In this document: piece after piece, positions 18,841 to 26,856 of the stretch
How the letters are laid out: the number at the start of each line of letters is the position of its first letter
Position numbering within the stretch: position 1 is the first letter of the stretch
IMG/VR virus record: IMGVR_UViG_3300037502_002220
Span: 41,445 to 105,444 of that record
Source of the DNA: a virus
Strand: one strand, 5' to 3'
DNA length: 64,000 nucleotides
Made by a program: the position numbers and the translations under genes
Notes under the pieces: generated by a model
The model's database searches: none
What the model saw: the letters and a program-made list of their open reading frames with translations, nothing else
What the model was told of the DNA's origin: nothing

Positions 18841-19616
18841 ACAGTAAAGAATTTGTACGCATCAAGTACTTTATCTGGTCTAGCAATAGACACTTCACGA
18901 TCTTTACCTATCGTATAGGTCATTGCTTGATACAGATCATACCTGGTGTATACACCATCTGGCTTGTGATACTTACCGTTAGGCTTAAATGATAAATCCA
19001 TCATCTGTGAGAAGTGTGTCTTCATCGCAATAGCTTTGTGAGCTTTGAGTGCCACCTGGCCAATAACGCGTTCAAGTTGTTCACCTTGTAATTGCTCACC
19101 AGTAAGTAATGCGTGCGCTTGTACGAGTTCTTCTCTACGTGTTTCAATACGTTGCAGATAGTTATCGATTACATCATAGATAGCACCGAAGTCTGTAGAT
19201 GCAAAGTCACGTTGTACAATGTCTACAGCATTGAACACAGATAGGTTCAAACACGCTTGGTTTTCAAATCCTAAGTACACCTTCATGATAGGTTTGCTTA
19301 CGTCATGCGCATACAGAAAACCAATAACTGTTTTGTACCTATCGCTACCAAAGACTTGATCTTCAGTGTTGAGTACAGCTTCTACAAGCACGCGATCTGC
19401 GAACATGTACTTCTCAGCAATTTCACCGCTATCAGTAGTATCTACTGCTTTACGGTTAGGCTCTTGTACGTAGCAGTTGTAACTACTAACGTGTGACGAT
19501 AGCTTTGTAAATGCAGGTGTAAGTACTGCTTCCGGTGAAGGTAGTGTTAGAAACTGATTACCTTCTTGTTGTGACGCTTTGTAGCGCAACAAGTTACTTA
19601 ATTCAACTTGCTTCAT
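18837..19616 (-). CDS. Replication-block protein, function unknown
   Basis: 259 residues from the ATG at 19614-19616 (MKQVELSNLL). A longer frame begins at TTG, but the ATG is 20 nt after the upstream stop and preferred. The alpha/beta centre (DRYKTVIGFLYAHDVSKPIM, KVYLGFENQACLNL) and the long helix after it resemble recombination or repair accessory proteins only in general layout. No motif fixes the function. Confidence 0.65.
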   Translation of the reverse strand: MKQVELSNLLRYKASQQEGNQFLTLPSPEAVLTPAFTKLSSHVSSYNCYVQEPNRKAVDTTDSGEIAEKYMFADRVLVEAVLNTEDQVFGSDRYKTVIGFLYAHDVSKPIMKVYLGFENQACLNLSVFNAVDIVQRDFASTDFGAIYDVIDNYLQRIETRREELVQAHALLTGEQLQGEQLERVIGQVALKAHKAIAMKTHFSQMMDLSFKPNGKYHKPDGVYTRYDLYQAMTYTIGKDREVSIARPDKVLDAYKFFTV

Positions 19617-19636
19617 GGTAAAGTATTTATTGATTA

Positions 19637-20581
19637 TTAATTCCAAATAGATGGGATATCTAAACTATCTTGCTCTCTAGGACTAAAGTATTCACTCCAA
19701 CCTTTGATACGCATACGATGCTTTATGATATTGTTATTGATATAAATATCTCCAAGATCTTTAATAGCACCGTGCTTAGCAATCTCTAAATCTAAGTCAG
19801 AGATATTTATAGTAGCACAGGTGTTATCTGGCTTAGAGTACACAGCAATGTGACACGTTACTGGTTTATCGTAGATAAGCTGTAGTGCTTCACGATAAAA
19901 AGAAAGTTGTATATCTGTTCTACGTCTACGTATTTCATTGTTGTAGTCTTCAATAGGTAACTCAGTATACTTGATGTCGTAGAGTTCAATACTATCTTCG
20001 TTAAATACAACTAGATCTATAAGACCTTTACATTCTTTACCATCGTACTTAAAGTACACAGGCTTCTGAGCCTCATGTTCAGATCCTAGTTGATCTTTAA
20101 GATGGTACCTAAGTAGTTCACTAGGTGCATATAGGTTAATACGTAAATCAGCAGGTACTAACTTTCTATCACCTTGCATGTGTAGATGTTCTAGATACTT
20201 CTGACCATTCTTAGTTACAACTACTGTGTTAATTCTAGTAGGTGTTTTATAACGCATGTTGTACTCTAGCTCATCCATAATTTGAACTAGACCTTCTGTG
20301 TTACGATGTAATTCTTTTTCTTCAGGAAATCTTTTGTAATAGGTATCTACAATCTGTTTTACTTTACCTGTAGGCATCGCTGAAGATTGAGTCCATTCAC
20401 AAAATAACTTTGTGTACAGCGATGGTGTAAGCACTAAGCAGTCAAAGATAGAACCTTTGAGTAGTGCTGGATTATCATCATTCTTTTCTCTTCTTGCTAT
20501 TCCCAGCTCTACTTTTATTTGACTTTGGCTTATCGCTGGGTGATTGTAATACTCCTTGATTTGTTGCACCTTCGTATCCAT
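19637..20581 (-). CDS. PD-(D/E)XK exonuclease (RecB/Cas4-like)
   Basis: 314 residues. The N-terminal YYNHPAISQSQIKVELG and ALLKGSIFDCLVL match the start of phage exonucleases of this group. The catalytic part reads GKECKGLIDLVVF ... SIELYDIKYT (D and D-x-K), followed by RRTDIQLSFYREAL with the conserved Q. It probably processes DNA ends in recombination or replication. Its first 104 nt overlap the 3' end of the upstream nuclease gene in another frame. Confidence 0.8.
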   Translation of the reverse strand: MDTKVQQIKEYYNHPAISQSQIKVELGIARREKNDDNPALLKGSIFDCLVLTPSLYTKLFCEWTQSSAMPTGKVKQIVDTYYKRFPEEKELHRNTEGLVQIMDELEYNMRYKTPTRINTVVVTKNGQKYLEHLHMQGDRKLVPADLRINLYAPSELLRYHLKDQLGSEHEAQKPVYFKYDGKECKGLIDLVVFNEDSIELYDIKYTELPIEDYNNEIRRRRTDIQLSFYREALQLIYDKPVTCHIAVYSKPDNTCATINISDLDLEIAKHGAIKDLGDIYINNNIIKHRMRIKGWSEYFSPREQDSLDIPSIWN

Positions 20582-20924
20582 GTTCTTTAAGGTATGAAGT
20601 TATTAATTTGATGAATGTTTCTTCAGTCATCGTTACATAAGTACCGTGTCTTGGTTTTCTATGAAACAAAACATTAAGTAAGTTCTTAGGCATATTACCT
20701 AATACTTCTATGTAGTTAGGTCTATTGATATAGTATTTACACTGCACACCAAAGTCACCAGTATTTACCAGATCAATACCTTTATCATCTGCGTGCTTAG
20801 ACATTAAACGAGAAGTAGCTACATTATCAAACCCTAATAGTTTAAATAGTGCAGCTACTTTACGTTCGTACGCATGACCACTAGTTCTGTTTCTTTTACC
20901 AATACTAGCTTTATCTTTTTTCAT
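20478..20924 (-). CDS. Holliday-junction-resolvase-like PD-(D/E)XK nuclease
   Basis: 148 residues. The pattern GHAYERKVAALFKLLGF, TSRLMSKHADDKGIDLV and FGVQCKYY gives the E ... D ... Q-x-K order of small Hjc/VRR-like endonucleases. The last 35 residues are a low-complexity basic tail (SDKPKSNKSRAGNSKKRK) encoded in the region that also codes for the N-terminus of the following exonuclease. Likely a junction resolvase or nicking nuclease in replication; the substrate is inferred. Confidence 0.7.
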   Translation of the reverse strand: MKKDKASIGKRNRTSGHAYERKVAALFKLLGFDNVATSRLMSKHADDKGIDLVNTGDFGVQCKYYINRPNYIEVLGNMPKNLLNVLFHRKPRHGTYVTMTEETFIKLITSYLKEHGYEGATNQGVLQSPSDKPKSNKSRAGNSKKRKE

Positions 20925-20926
20925 AA

Positions 20927-21613
20927 TTAAAACGGTAGCGTAAACTCAAAATCTTTTTTGTATATGGCTTTGTACAAGCTAGCAAACTGTTCAAACTTAT
21001 CTCTGAAGTCTCTATCTTCGTACGCAGCTCTAGCTGGATGTTCAGAAGCTATCACATAATTGCGTAGTGGAAATACTAATGCCGATAGTTTAACAGCTTC
21101 TTGGCCCATAAAGTAAAAGATAATGTCTTGCTTGTTATCATTAAGCCATCCAATAAGTACTTTATTAAATGCACCCCATAGTTCTAAATGTGCAGTAGGA
21201 TTGCTCGTAGTTGCTGTTAACGCAGTGTTCAATAATAGCACACCTTGTTGTCTCCAAAGACTAAGGTCTGATTGTAGATACTCACTAATAGGATCTTGCT
21301 TTGTAATCCTTTTAATAGAGTCTGCAATCTTTTGTAAACTCTTAGGCCACTCATGATAACTACGACCTGTTTCTTCAACAGCAAACGCATATCCACATGC
21401 GTGATCTGTACCATCCATAAACGTACCTGGATATGGACTCAAGCCTACGATAACAGCTTTAACATCATCTACAGGCATTTCAAAGGCTCTAAATATATTA
21501 GGCCCTGGTTGTGGTTTATATGCTCCTGGTGTGAGCTGTGCCATAATATTAGGCACAAGCTCAAACGCAGGACACTTTACCCAACTTTCATGTGCTAACT
21601 TCGGTTTTGTCAC
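20927..21613 (-). CDS. ung: Uracil-DNA glycosylase family 1, variant active site
   Basis: 228 residues, the usual length for the family. Recognisable parts are AVIVGLSPYPGTFMDGTDHA (water-activating loop and uracil pocket), GYAFAVEE, QGVLLLNTALTATTSNP, FYFMGQEAV and the leucine-loop equivalent ASEHPARAA. The catalytic aspartate of GQDPYH is a serine here (GLSPYPG), and HPSP is HPAR, so activity may be altered or the enzyme may use another residue. In phages it removes uracil or could instead act as a binding subunit. It overlaps the downstream gene by 4 nt. Confidence 0.8.
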   Translation of the reverse strand: MTKPKLAHESWVKCPAFELVPNIMAQLTPGAYKPQPGPNIFRAFEMPVDDVKAVIVGLSPYPGTFMDGTDHACGYAFAVEETGRSYHEWPKSLQKIADSIKRITKQDPISEYLQSDLSLWRQQGVLLLNTALTATTSNPTAHLELWGAFNKVLIGWLNDNKQDIIFYFMGQEAVKLSALVFPLRNYVIASEHPARAAYEDRDFRDKFEQFASLYKAIYKKDFEFTLPF

Positions 21614-21846
21614 AGTCTTGGTTGTTTTAGATACTGAAGCTTAACACGTTTAGGATCTGCTACTCTAGATATGGTATCACCAAAGTGTTTAGCTTCTTCA
21701 AAATTATCAAACTCAAATTGCATTTCGTACATTGTGTTCAGCGTTAAAAAATCTTTTAAGCTCTCAGATTCTAATATAGTTTGTTTAAACTTAACTAAAT
21801 CTTGTGAGCTTTTAAATTTCATGAACACAGGGTAGCTAAACTTCAT
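21610..21846 (-). CDS. Hypothetical protein
   Basis: 78 residues, alternating strands and helices (YPVFMKFKSSQDLVKFKQTI; MYEMQFEFDNFEEAKHFG). Overlaps both neighbours by 4 nt. Not recognised. Confidence 0.65.
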   Translation of the reverse strand: MKFSYPVFMKFKSSQDLVKFKQTILESESLKDFLTLNTMYEMQFEFDNFEEAKHFGDTISRVADPKRVKLQYLKQPRL

Positions 21847-22103
21847 GGTTTAGGCATTAGTGTAGTGTACAAAGCTTTTTCTACGTCACTAGGAATATAC
21901 ACAGGTTCACCGTTATTCAACTTGATTGTAGTTACGTCAGATAACTGTGCACCAAAATCACTAGCATCTACTTCTGGAAACTTATCTAGAAGCATTCTAA
22001 TTTCGTGAGGTGTATATCCTTCTTTGTTAGCTCTGTAAAATTTAGAAGTCTCTGATTCTACTTTTTCAATTACTTCAAATACTTTTTCTTTTAATGAATC
22101 CAT
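21843..22103 (-). CDS. Hypothetical protein
   Basis: 86 residues with an acidic helical N-terminus (LKEKVFEVIEKVESETSKFY) and a strand-rich end (VTTIKLNNGEPVYIPSDVE). Not recognised. Coupled to the next gene by a 4-nt overlap. Confidence 0.65.
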   Translation of the reverse strand: MDSLKEKVFEVIEKVESETSKFYRANKEGYTPHEIRMLLDKFPEVDASDFGAQLSDVTTIKLNNGEPVYIPSDVEKALYTTLMPKP

Positions 22104-22105
22104 AG

Positions 22106-22196
22106 TTCAATGATTGTAGTTATTAAAATACCTATACTAATTGCCATCAGTATAGTGATAATAGCTATAATAATTAGCAGTAAATACAGTCAGCGT
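22106..22196 (-). other. Short gap with possible membrane peptide
   Basis: Between the ThyX stop and the next gene, one frame encodes a continuous hydrophobic stretch (LLLIIIAIITILMAISIGIL) ending in a stop just inside the next gene. The only in-frame ATG lies in the middle of it and upstream there is a stop, so a full peptide would need a non-ATG start. It may be a decayed or non-canonical micro-gene. Confidence 0.25.
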
Positions 22197-23831
22197 TTAT
22201 TCATAGCCCATTGCTTCCGATACTACAGGGAATCTTTTTTTAAATAGTTCACGAATTTCATTAGCTACTTGACGATGTTCTAACTGTGTATGTGGATCCA
22301 TGCGTACAGGAAGATAGTGCATCCAAGAACGCACAGAACCTTTCATATACATTGTAGTACTGGTAGCTAACGGTAATATACTTCTTGCAGTTTCTCTAGA
22401 TACACCAGCGTCTAACAACGCTTCATACACATCAAAAGTAAGATCTGTAACCATAGCTACAAGTTCATCAGCTTCGTACTGTTGATCGTGTAATGTTACA
22501 ATAGGATTAAATTCTTCTTCAGAAGATTGTCTATTGTTCTTAGCTTGCCTGCGTATAGAGATAGGCTCTATACCTTGTGCATTTGCATATCTTTGTGAAT
22601 TATGAGTTATAATATTGTTGGCTACATAATTGTGACTTTTATGGTTTACTTCTAAATCATAGGTCATCTCTTCTCCTACATATTCTATTGAAACTATGTG
22701 AGAATAACCTATTGTTTTTCTACTCTCTATTGATTCTTTTACACTTTTAAGCTTATGTTCTTCTTTTGTTAACAACTGTAAGTTGTTTATATCAAAAGCT
22801 AATTCTGGGTACAAATAAACAGGTAAAATATGGTCTACTTCATATAAGTGAAGATCTTTAAAATTAATATTTTGTCTTACAGCCAAAAGCGCTTTGTGTT
22901 TTATACACTCATTTGCAACTTGTTTTCTCCAAGATATAGTATTACCTGTATACAAATTAGAATCAGAACCTTTTCTAGAAGCTTTTCTCAAGTTTAATCT
23001 TAACTCAAGATTAAACTTTTTACCAAAATTAGGTTGCAATTCAGTAGGTAATCCTTTATTCCAGGCTTCTGTATACAAGCTTGTTTCACTTTTAGTAAAC
23101 TGCAAAGAGTGTATCTTTAACCACTTTCTAATTGTGTGATAAGAAACATTAGCTTTATCTGCAATATACTGCACTCCATTTCTACTTAGCGATTCTTCTT
23201 TAGCTTTAGCTAGCCAGTCTTTATCTTGATAACAAGCTATTCCGTTAACGGCTATGTAATTACCTACAGCTAAATCACTTAGTTTTTTAAATCCTTCTTT
23301 GGTTAAAAACTTGTGGTCTAATGTAGACTTAATATTTTTACCGTTTGCTAAAGTAACTTTGTAAACAGGTTTTACTCCTGTCTGAAATACTTCTTTTATT
23401 TCTACACTCTTAAATGTTTTTGAATCTTCGTCGTATACTTTCACTCTCGGTGCTCCGAATCTGTTCCAATAAGAACTCTTGTATCGTTTATACAAGCTTT
23501 CTATTGTTACTTTTTTACATTTACGAGCGTCAGGATAAAATAATGTTATCAGACTATCTCCTGATATACAAAATTCTTGAAAAAAGAACGAACGATGCCT
23601 AAGAATTTGTGCAGCTACATATCTACTGGTTGTAATCTCAACAGTGTAATCTACCATCTCAAAAGGAGACCAGTGTTTATGTTTTACAAGATACTGTAAC
23701 AGCTTAGGTGCAGTATCTAGATTAAGTTGATTCTCTGGATTACTGACCCTAGCTTCATACACAATTAGATCTTCTGCTTTATCAATACCTTTTACTAGAG
23801 GCATTGTAATAGATACTTCAGATACTTTCAT
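22197..23831 (-). CDS. thyX: Flavin-dependent thymidylate synthase ThyX with intein
   Basis: 544 residues before splicing. N-extein residues 1-87 and C-extein 412-544 together give a 220-residue ThyX, the normal size, which methylates dUMP to dTMP using FAD and folate. The ThyX signature is split: RHRSFFFQEF is followed by the intein and then SQRY. The intein (residues 88-411, bases 22599-23570) starts with Cys (CISGDSLI), has a block-B-like TLDHKFLT, an HNH-type domain (YEVDHILPVY, NNLQLLTKEEH) and ends in HN before Ser. All splicing residues are present. The intein DNA is more AT-rich than the exteins. Confidence 0.92.
   Translation of the reverse strand: MKVSEVSITMPLVKGIDKAEDLIVYEARVSNPENQLNLDTAPKLLQYLVKHKHWSPFEMVDYTVEITTSRYVAAQILRHRSFFFQEFCISGDSLITLFYPDARKCKKVTIESLYKRYKSSYWNRFGAPRVKVYDEDSKTFKSVEIKEVFQTGVKPVYKVTLANGKNIKSTLDHKFLTKEGFKKLSDLAVGNYIAVNGIACYQDKDWLAKAKEESLSRNGVQYIADKANVSYHTIRKWLKIHSLQFTKSETSLYTEAWNKGLPTELQPNFGKKFNLELRLNLRKASRKGSDSNLYTGNTISWRKQVANECIKHKALLAVRQNINFKDLHLYEVDHILPVYLYPELAFDINNLQLLTKEEHKLKSVKESIESRKTIGYSHIVSIEYVGEEMTYDLEVNHKSHNYVANNIITHNSQRYANAQGIEPISIRRQAKNNRQSSEEEFNPIVTLHDQQYEADELVAMVTDLTFDVYEALLDAGVSRETARSILPLATSTTMYMKGSVRSWMHYLPVRMDPHTQLEHRQVANEIRELFKKRFPVVSEAMGYE
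22599..23570 (-). mobile_element. HNH-homing intein in thyX
   Basis: 324-residue insertion with splicing blocks at both ends (Cys1; terminal NYVANNIITHN; Ser+1) and a central homing endonuclease of HNH type with EVDHILPVYLYPE and a downstream N/H pair. An additional helix-turn-helix-like segment (VQYIADKANVSYHTIRKWLK) may bind the homing site. The insertion point is between the invariant parts of the ThyX active-site motif, as usual for inteins that choose conserved sites. Confidence 0.9.
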
Positions 23832-23836
23832 GATGT

Positions 23837-24076
23837 TTACATTAGTGATAAGATAAATTCATAAGCTTGTGCTAACTTCTCTACTTGCGTAGGTTTTTTA
23901 GAAGTCTCCACAATGCGTGTAAATATAAGATTGAGATTCTTAATGTGCAAAGAATCATCAACACTTAAATTAGGAATTTCGTGTTCGCTGTAATGTGTTA
24001 GGTACATCGACATTATTCTCATCCGATGTATCTTCGGTAACCTTTGAAAGTTTTCTGACAAATCTACGATGTTCAT
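23837..24076 (-). CDS. Hypothetical small protein
   Basis: 79 residues from the ATG at 24074-24076 (MNIVDLSENFQ). Helical, with HRMRIMSMYLTHYSEHE. It overlaps the upstream zinc-ribbon gene by 107 nt in another frame, so one of the two could be spurious or the overlap may be genuine. No family recognised. Confidence 0.5.
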   Translation of the reverse strand: MNIVDLSENFQRLPKIHRMRIMSMYLTHYSEHEIPNLSVDDSLHIKNLNLIFTRIVETSKKPTQVEKLAQAYEFILSLM

Positions 24077-24173
24077 TTTTTGGATTTTTAGGACAATAAT
24101 ATAAATCATCTACGGTTTTACAACCATCTTCCTGACCACATACGGGACATATACTAAAATTAGATTGATTCAT
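23970..24173 (-). CDS. Small zinc-ribbon protein
   Basis: 67 residues. CPVCGQEDGCKT and YYCPKN give a CxxC plus C/C pattern of a short zinc ribbon. The C-terminal half is polar and low complexity and lies over the following gene. Starts inside the end of the upstream gene (14-nt overlap). It may bind nucleic acid next to the primase gene; inferred. Confidence 0.5.
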   Translation of the reverse strand: MNQSNFSICPVCGQEDGCKTVDDLYYCPKNPKNEHRRFVRKLSKVTEDTSDENNVDVPNTLQRTRNS

Positions 24174-24375
24174 TCTCTAAATTTTTTATGTGTCTATCTA
24201 AGTACCACTGTGCTTTTTTAAGGTCTTCTACAGTTTTGTTTTTATCCTTAAGTCCAGCACGTAATATGTACTTAAGTACATTACCTAGATGAAAACCTAA
24301 TTTTTTAGCTTCAATAATTTTAATAGGTTCATACGGATCTGTAGCACCTCCGTAGTGTTCAGGATGATCTATCAT
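24160..24375 (-). CDS. DUF3310 family protein (T7 gp1.7-like)
   Basis: 71 residues with the complete family pattern: HPEHYGG, EPIKIIEAKKLGFHLGN, LKYILRAGLKD and EDLKKAQWYLDRHI. T7 gp1.7, the best-known relative, is a nucleotide kinase-like protein. The location next to primase and ThyX supports a nucleotide-metabolism role. It overlaps the primase gene by 4 nt. Confidence 0.85.
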   Translation of the reverse strand: MIDHPEHYGGATDPYEPIKIIEAKKLGFHLGNVLKYILRAGLKDKNKTVEDLKKAQWYLDRHIKNLENESI

Positions 24376-25346
24376 TGTAATGATGTTATTAACATGTTTT
24401 TGGCAATATTACCAAATCCTGCAACAACTAGATCATCTGTATCTTTTCCTAATTGCTCAGGATAAAATAATTTCTTACTGTTAGGAATTATAGAACTTAA
24501 CCTTTTAGCACCTTCTACACCAGCTTGATCGTTATCATATACAATAATCTTCTTGTTGTACTTATCTAAGAAACTAAGATCTGATGGTATAGTACCTTCA
24601 CTTTGAAAAGCATAAGTATCGTACCCTGTAAGCTTGTTAATAAGCAAGCCATCTTTGTAAGACTTAGTTACTACACAACTACTAGTACCAGTTTCCCATT
24701 TCCACACATCATTTTTGATAGCAGTAGATAATGGAAAGCGCTTATCTTTTTCATTATAAGGACAGTACATCTTAAACCTTAGTGTATCTTGAAACGTAAG
24801 TGCATAGCATGGATATGTTTTAGGGTAATATGCTTTACCATCTACCCAATATCTATACACAGAATAACACGGTTGCTTAGATTGTAGCAACTCAGGATAA
24901 GATACTTCTCTTTTAGACCAGTAATCTACATCAGATAATGTATATGTTACTTCACCGTTGTCCATATATGCTTCGTAATACACATCTTTTTTAGTATCTG
25001 TTTGCGTGACAACAAACTGTGTTACTTTAAACATAGGTCTGTTAACACTTATTGGTACTTGATAGTATACAAAGTTAGCTAAAAGTTGCTCAGCTTCGTT
25101 AAATTGTATACCTTTGAGATGTGCAAGTGCATGTATTACGGTATATTTATTATACTCTTGGAAAGCCCAATCTGTAAATAACATAAGACCGTTGTACATA
25201 CGCAGATAACAATTAGCTTTAGTATCTGCTCTAAATGGACTAGTGATTAATTGGTTAGGTTCTATATCTTGACCTAATACCATAGACCACAATACACGCT
25301 GATCTACATTGCGTAAGTTAAACTTGGTGTTCGTAATTCCATACAT
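24372..25346 (-). CDS. DnaG-type primase with TOPRIM domain
   Basis: 324 residues. The C-terminal half carries TOPRIM signatures: CVVTKSYKDGLLI (glutamate of the canonical motif replaced by a shorter form), YDTYAFQSEGTIP and KKIIVYDNDQAGVEGAKRL (D-x-D with DxAG). The N-terminal part (SPFRADTKANCYLR, LMLFTDW) is like a DnaG N-terminal fold without classical zinc cysteines. It makes primers for the phage replisome together with the helicase genes upstream. The start is 15 nt after a hairpin with U tract. Confidence 0.8.
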   Translation of the reverse strand: MYGITNTKFNLRNVDQRVLWSMVLGQDIEPNQLITSPFRADTKANCYLRMYNGLMLFTDWAFQEYNKYTVIHALAHLKGIQFNEAEQLLANFVYYQVPISVNRPMFKVTQFVVTQTDTKKDVYYEAYMDNGEVTYTLSDVDYWSKREVSYPELLQSKQPCYSVYRYWVDGKAYYPKTYPCYALTFQDTLRFKMYCPYNEKDKRFPLSTAIKNDVWKWETGTSSCVVTKSYKDGLLINKLTGYDTYAFQSEGTIPSDLSFLDKYNKKIIVYDNDQAGVEGAKRLSSIIPNSKKLFYPEQLGKDTDDLVVAGFGNIAKNMLITSLQ

Positions 25347-25358
25347 GACGGTTTTGTT

Positions 25359-25397
25359 TAAAAAGAGAAGGAGGTACTCGTAAGGTACCTCCTCTCA
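25359..25397 (-). terminator. Terminator-like hairpin before primase gene
   Basis: 9-bp perfect stem (25385-25393 with 25369-25377) followed leftward by CTTCTCTTTTTAAAC. The primase ATG follows almost at once, so it may attenuate primase expression relative to the abundant-looking upstream gene. Confidence 0.7.
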
Positions 25398-25411
25398 GAT
25401 ATAAAGGAAAC

Positions 25412-26065
25412 TCAGAAATCACTTTCTCCTTTAGTCACAGGTGCTGGTGCATTAGGATTATCCTTAGTCCAGCGTGCTGACTTCATGTACTTAGTATCTG
25501 GATCTCCAATCTTCTTAGGGTTGAGAACCGTACAGAAGAAATCTCCAACTACGTACATCTCATCAGGTACTTCCATGTACTGTGAGTTAGCTTTGTACCC
25601 TACTGCGATCGTAGCTTCTACAGTGTTGTACGATGCTGGTAACATGGACTTAGCCATGATTACAAACTGATCAAAGCTAGGCTCGTGTACACCAGGTACA
25701 AAGTTATTAGCTTGTACCCACTGGTTCATCTTCTCAATCCACACACTTTCGGTAACAAAGCCAGTGACGATGTGCTTGATGTAAGAACTAAGATCTTTCA
25801 TCTTAGCACCTACAATCTCGTCAATAGAACGCGTAGTACCATCTTTCTTCTTGAACCTTTCTGGATATTTATCCAGGTCAGAAGCAAGTTTTGCTTTATC
25901 GATAGGAAACTTGCGCACACCAAGCTCTTGACCTGTTTCAAGTCTAAAGCTAATATCTAGCGCAGGACCCTTGTACTTATCTGTTGTCACAATAGACAAC
26001 TCAAATTTCTCCAGCGTGCACTTCTGTACACCAGCTTTCATTGATGGAGCGGTTTCTCCGTACAT
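25412..26065 (-). CDS. Probable single-stranded DNA-binding protein
   Basis: 217 residues. No sequence motif proves it, but the beta-rich N-terminal domain, the internal linker near the end (NPNAPAPVTKGE) and an acidic C-terminus finishing in ESDF resemble phage SSBs whose acidic aromatic tip recruits replication proteins. It lies between the RecA-like ATPase and primase genes, and its high-GC codons and own hairpin hint at strong expression. Inference, not proof. Confidence 0.4.
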   Translation of the reverse strand: MYGETAPSMKAGVQKCTLEKFELSIVTTDKYKGPALDISFRLETGQELGVRKFPIDKAKLASDLDKYPERFKKKDGTTRSIDEIVGAKMKDLSSYIKHIVTGFVTESVWIEKMNQWVQANNFVPGVHEPSFDQFVIMAKSMLPASYNTVEATIAVGYKANSQYMEVPDEMYVVGDFFCTVLNPKKIGDPDTKYMKSARWTKDNPNAPAPVTKGESDF

Positions 26066-26076
26066 AACGAAAATAT

Positions 26077-26844
26077 TTATTGGTTAATAAAATCAGTGCT
26101 TACACCAAAGTACTCACAGATAATCCTCAATGCTTCACCAGCATCGTTAGGTAGCGTACCTTCGCTAGGGAACATACCATAAGGTGCTCTTGCGGGAGTA
26201 TCACCTAGTGGCTTAGTTCTAAAAAGGTACTTAGGCTGCTGTGTAACAGGATCTGTTTGTACATCAGTTACTAAGATGATATCCCACAGTGATGCCAAAG
26301 GTACATTCTTTTTCAACATTTGACCAGCGCAAGAGATCTCATGTTTAGTACGTACCATGTAACCATCCATGATCTCGGTTGCTGTCAGGTGAAAGTTAAA
26401 AACAATAAATAAGTCATCACGGTTCAAAGCAGGGTTAGCAGTAATCTTATCTAAGGCATCAAACATTTTGTAAGTGTTAACACCTAAATCAGCCCAATCT
26501 TGGCGTTCAAGTTTAGACTTCTGCATTACTGTTTTACCCATCGTAAAGTTAGCATCGTCAACGATAATAACTTTAATATCAGGTCTTTTTTCTGCTACAT
26601 ACAAGAGTACGTCAGCAATCTTTTCTGGATCTATGGTAGCTAAATACCTACCACCTTCCATAATCTTTTTGTCAGCGTTGAATACCTTACGCCAATTAGG
26701 TACAGGAATAAGTTTACCTGGGCCAGCGCAAGTAATATACAACGTTTTATCCACAGGTAAACCTTTTATTCCTAATTCTTCATTAGGAAATAATGACGTG
26801 GTTTTACCTGAACCTGGATAACCAGCAATTACAAATGATACCAT
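26077..26844 (-). CDS. RecA-like P-loop ATPase
   Basis: 255 residues. Walker A is IAGYPGSGKTT near the N-terminus and Walker B is VIIVDDANF near residue 98. FIVFNFHLTAT matches sensor-like region positions in the AAA/RecA-like phage ATPases found next to DnaB. It may act as a recombinase or helicase loader. Overlap-free, 12 nt after the helicase gene. Confidence 0.8.
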   Translation of the reverse strand: MVSFVIAGYPGSGKTTSLFPNEELGIKGLPVDKTLYITCAGPGKLIPVPNWRKVFNADKKIMEGGRYLATIDPEKIADVLLYVAEKRPDIKVIIVDDANFTMGKTVMQKSKLERQDWADLGVNTYKMFDALDKITANPALNRDDLFIVFNFHLTATEIMDGYMVRTKHEISCAGQMLKKNVPLASLWDIILVTDVQTDPVTQQPKYLFRTKPLGDTPARAPYGMFPSEGTLPNDAGEALRIICEYFGVSTDFINQ

Positions 26845-26856
26845 AATTAATCAGTT

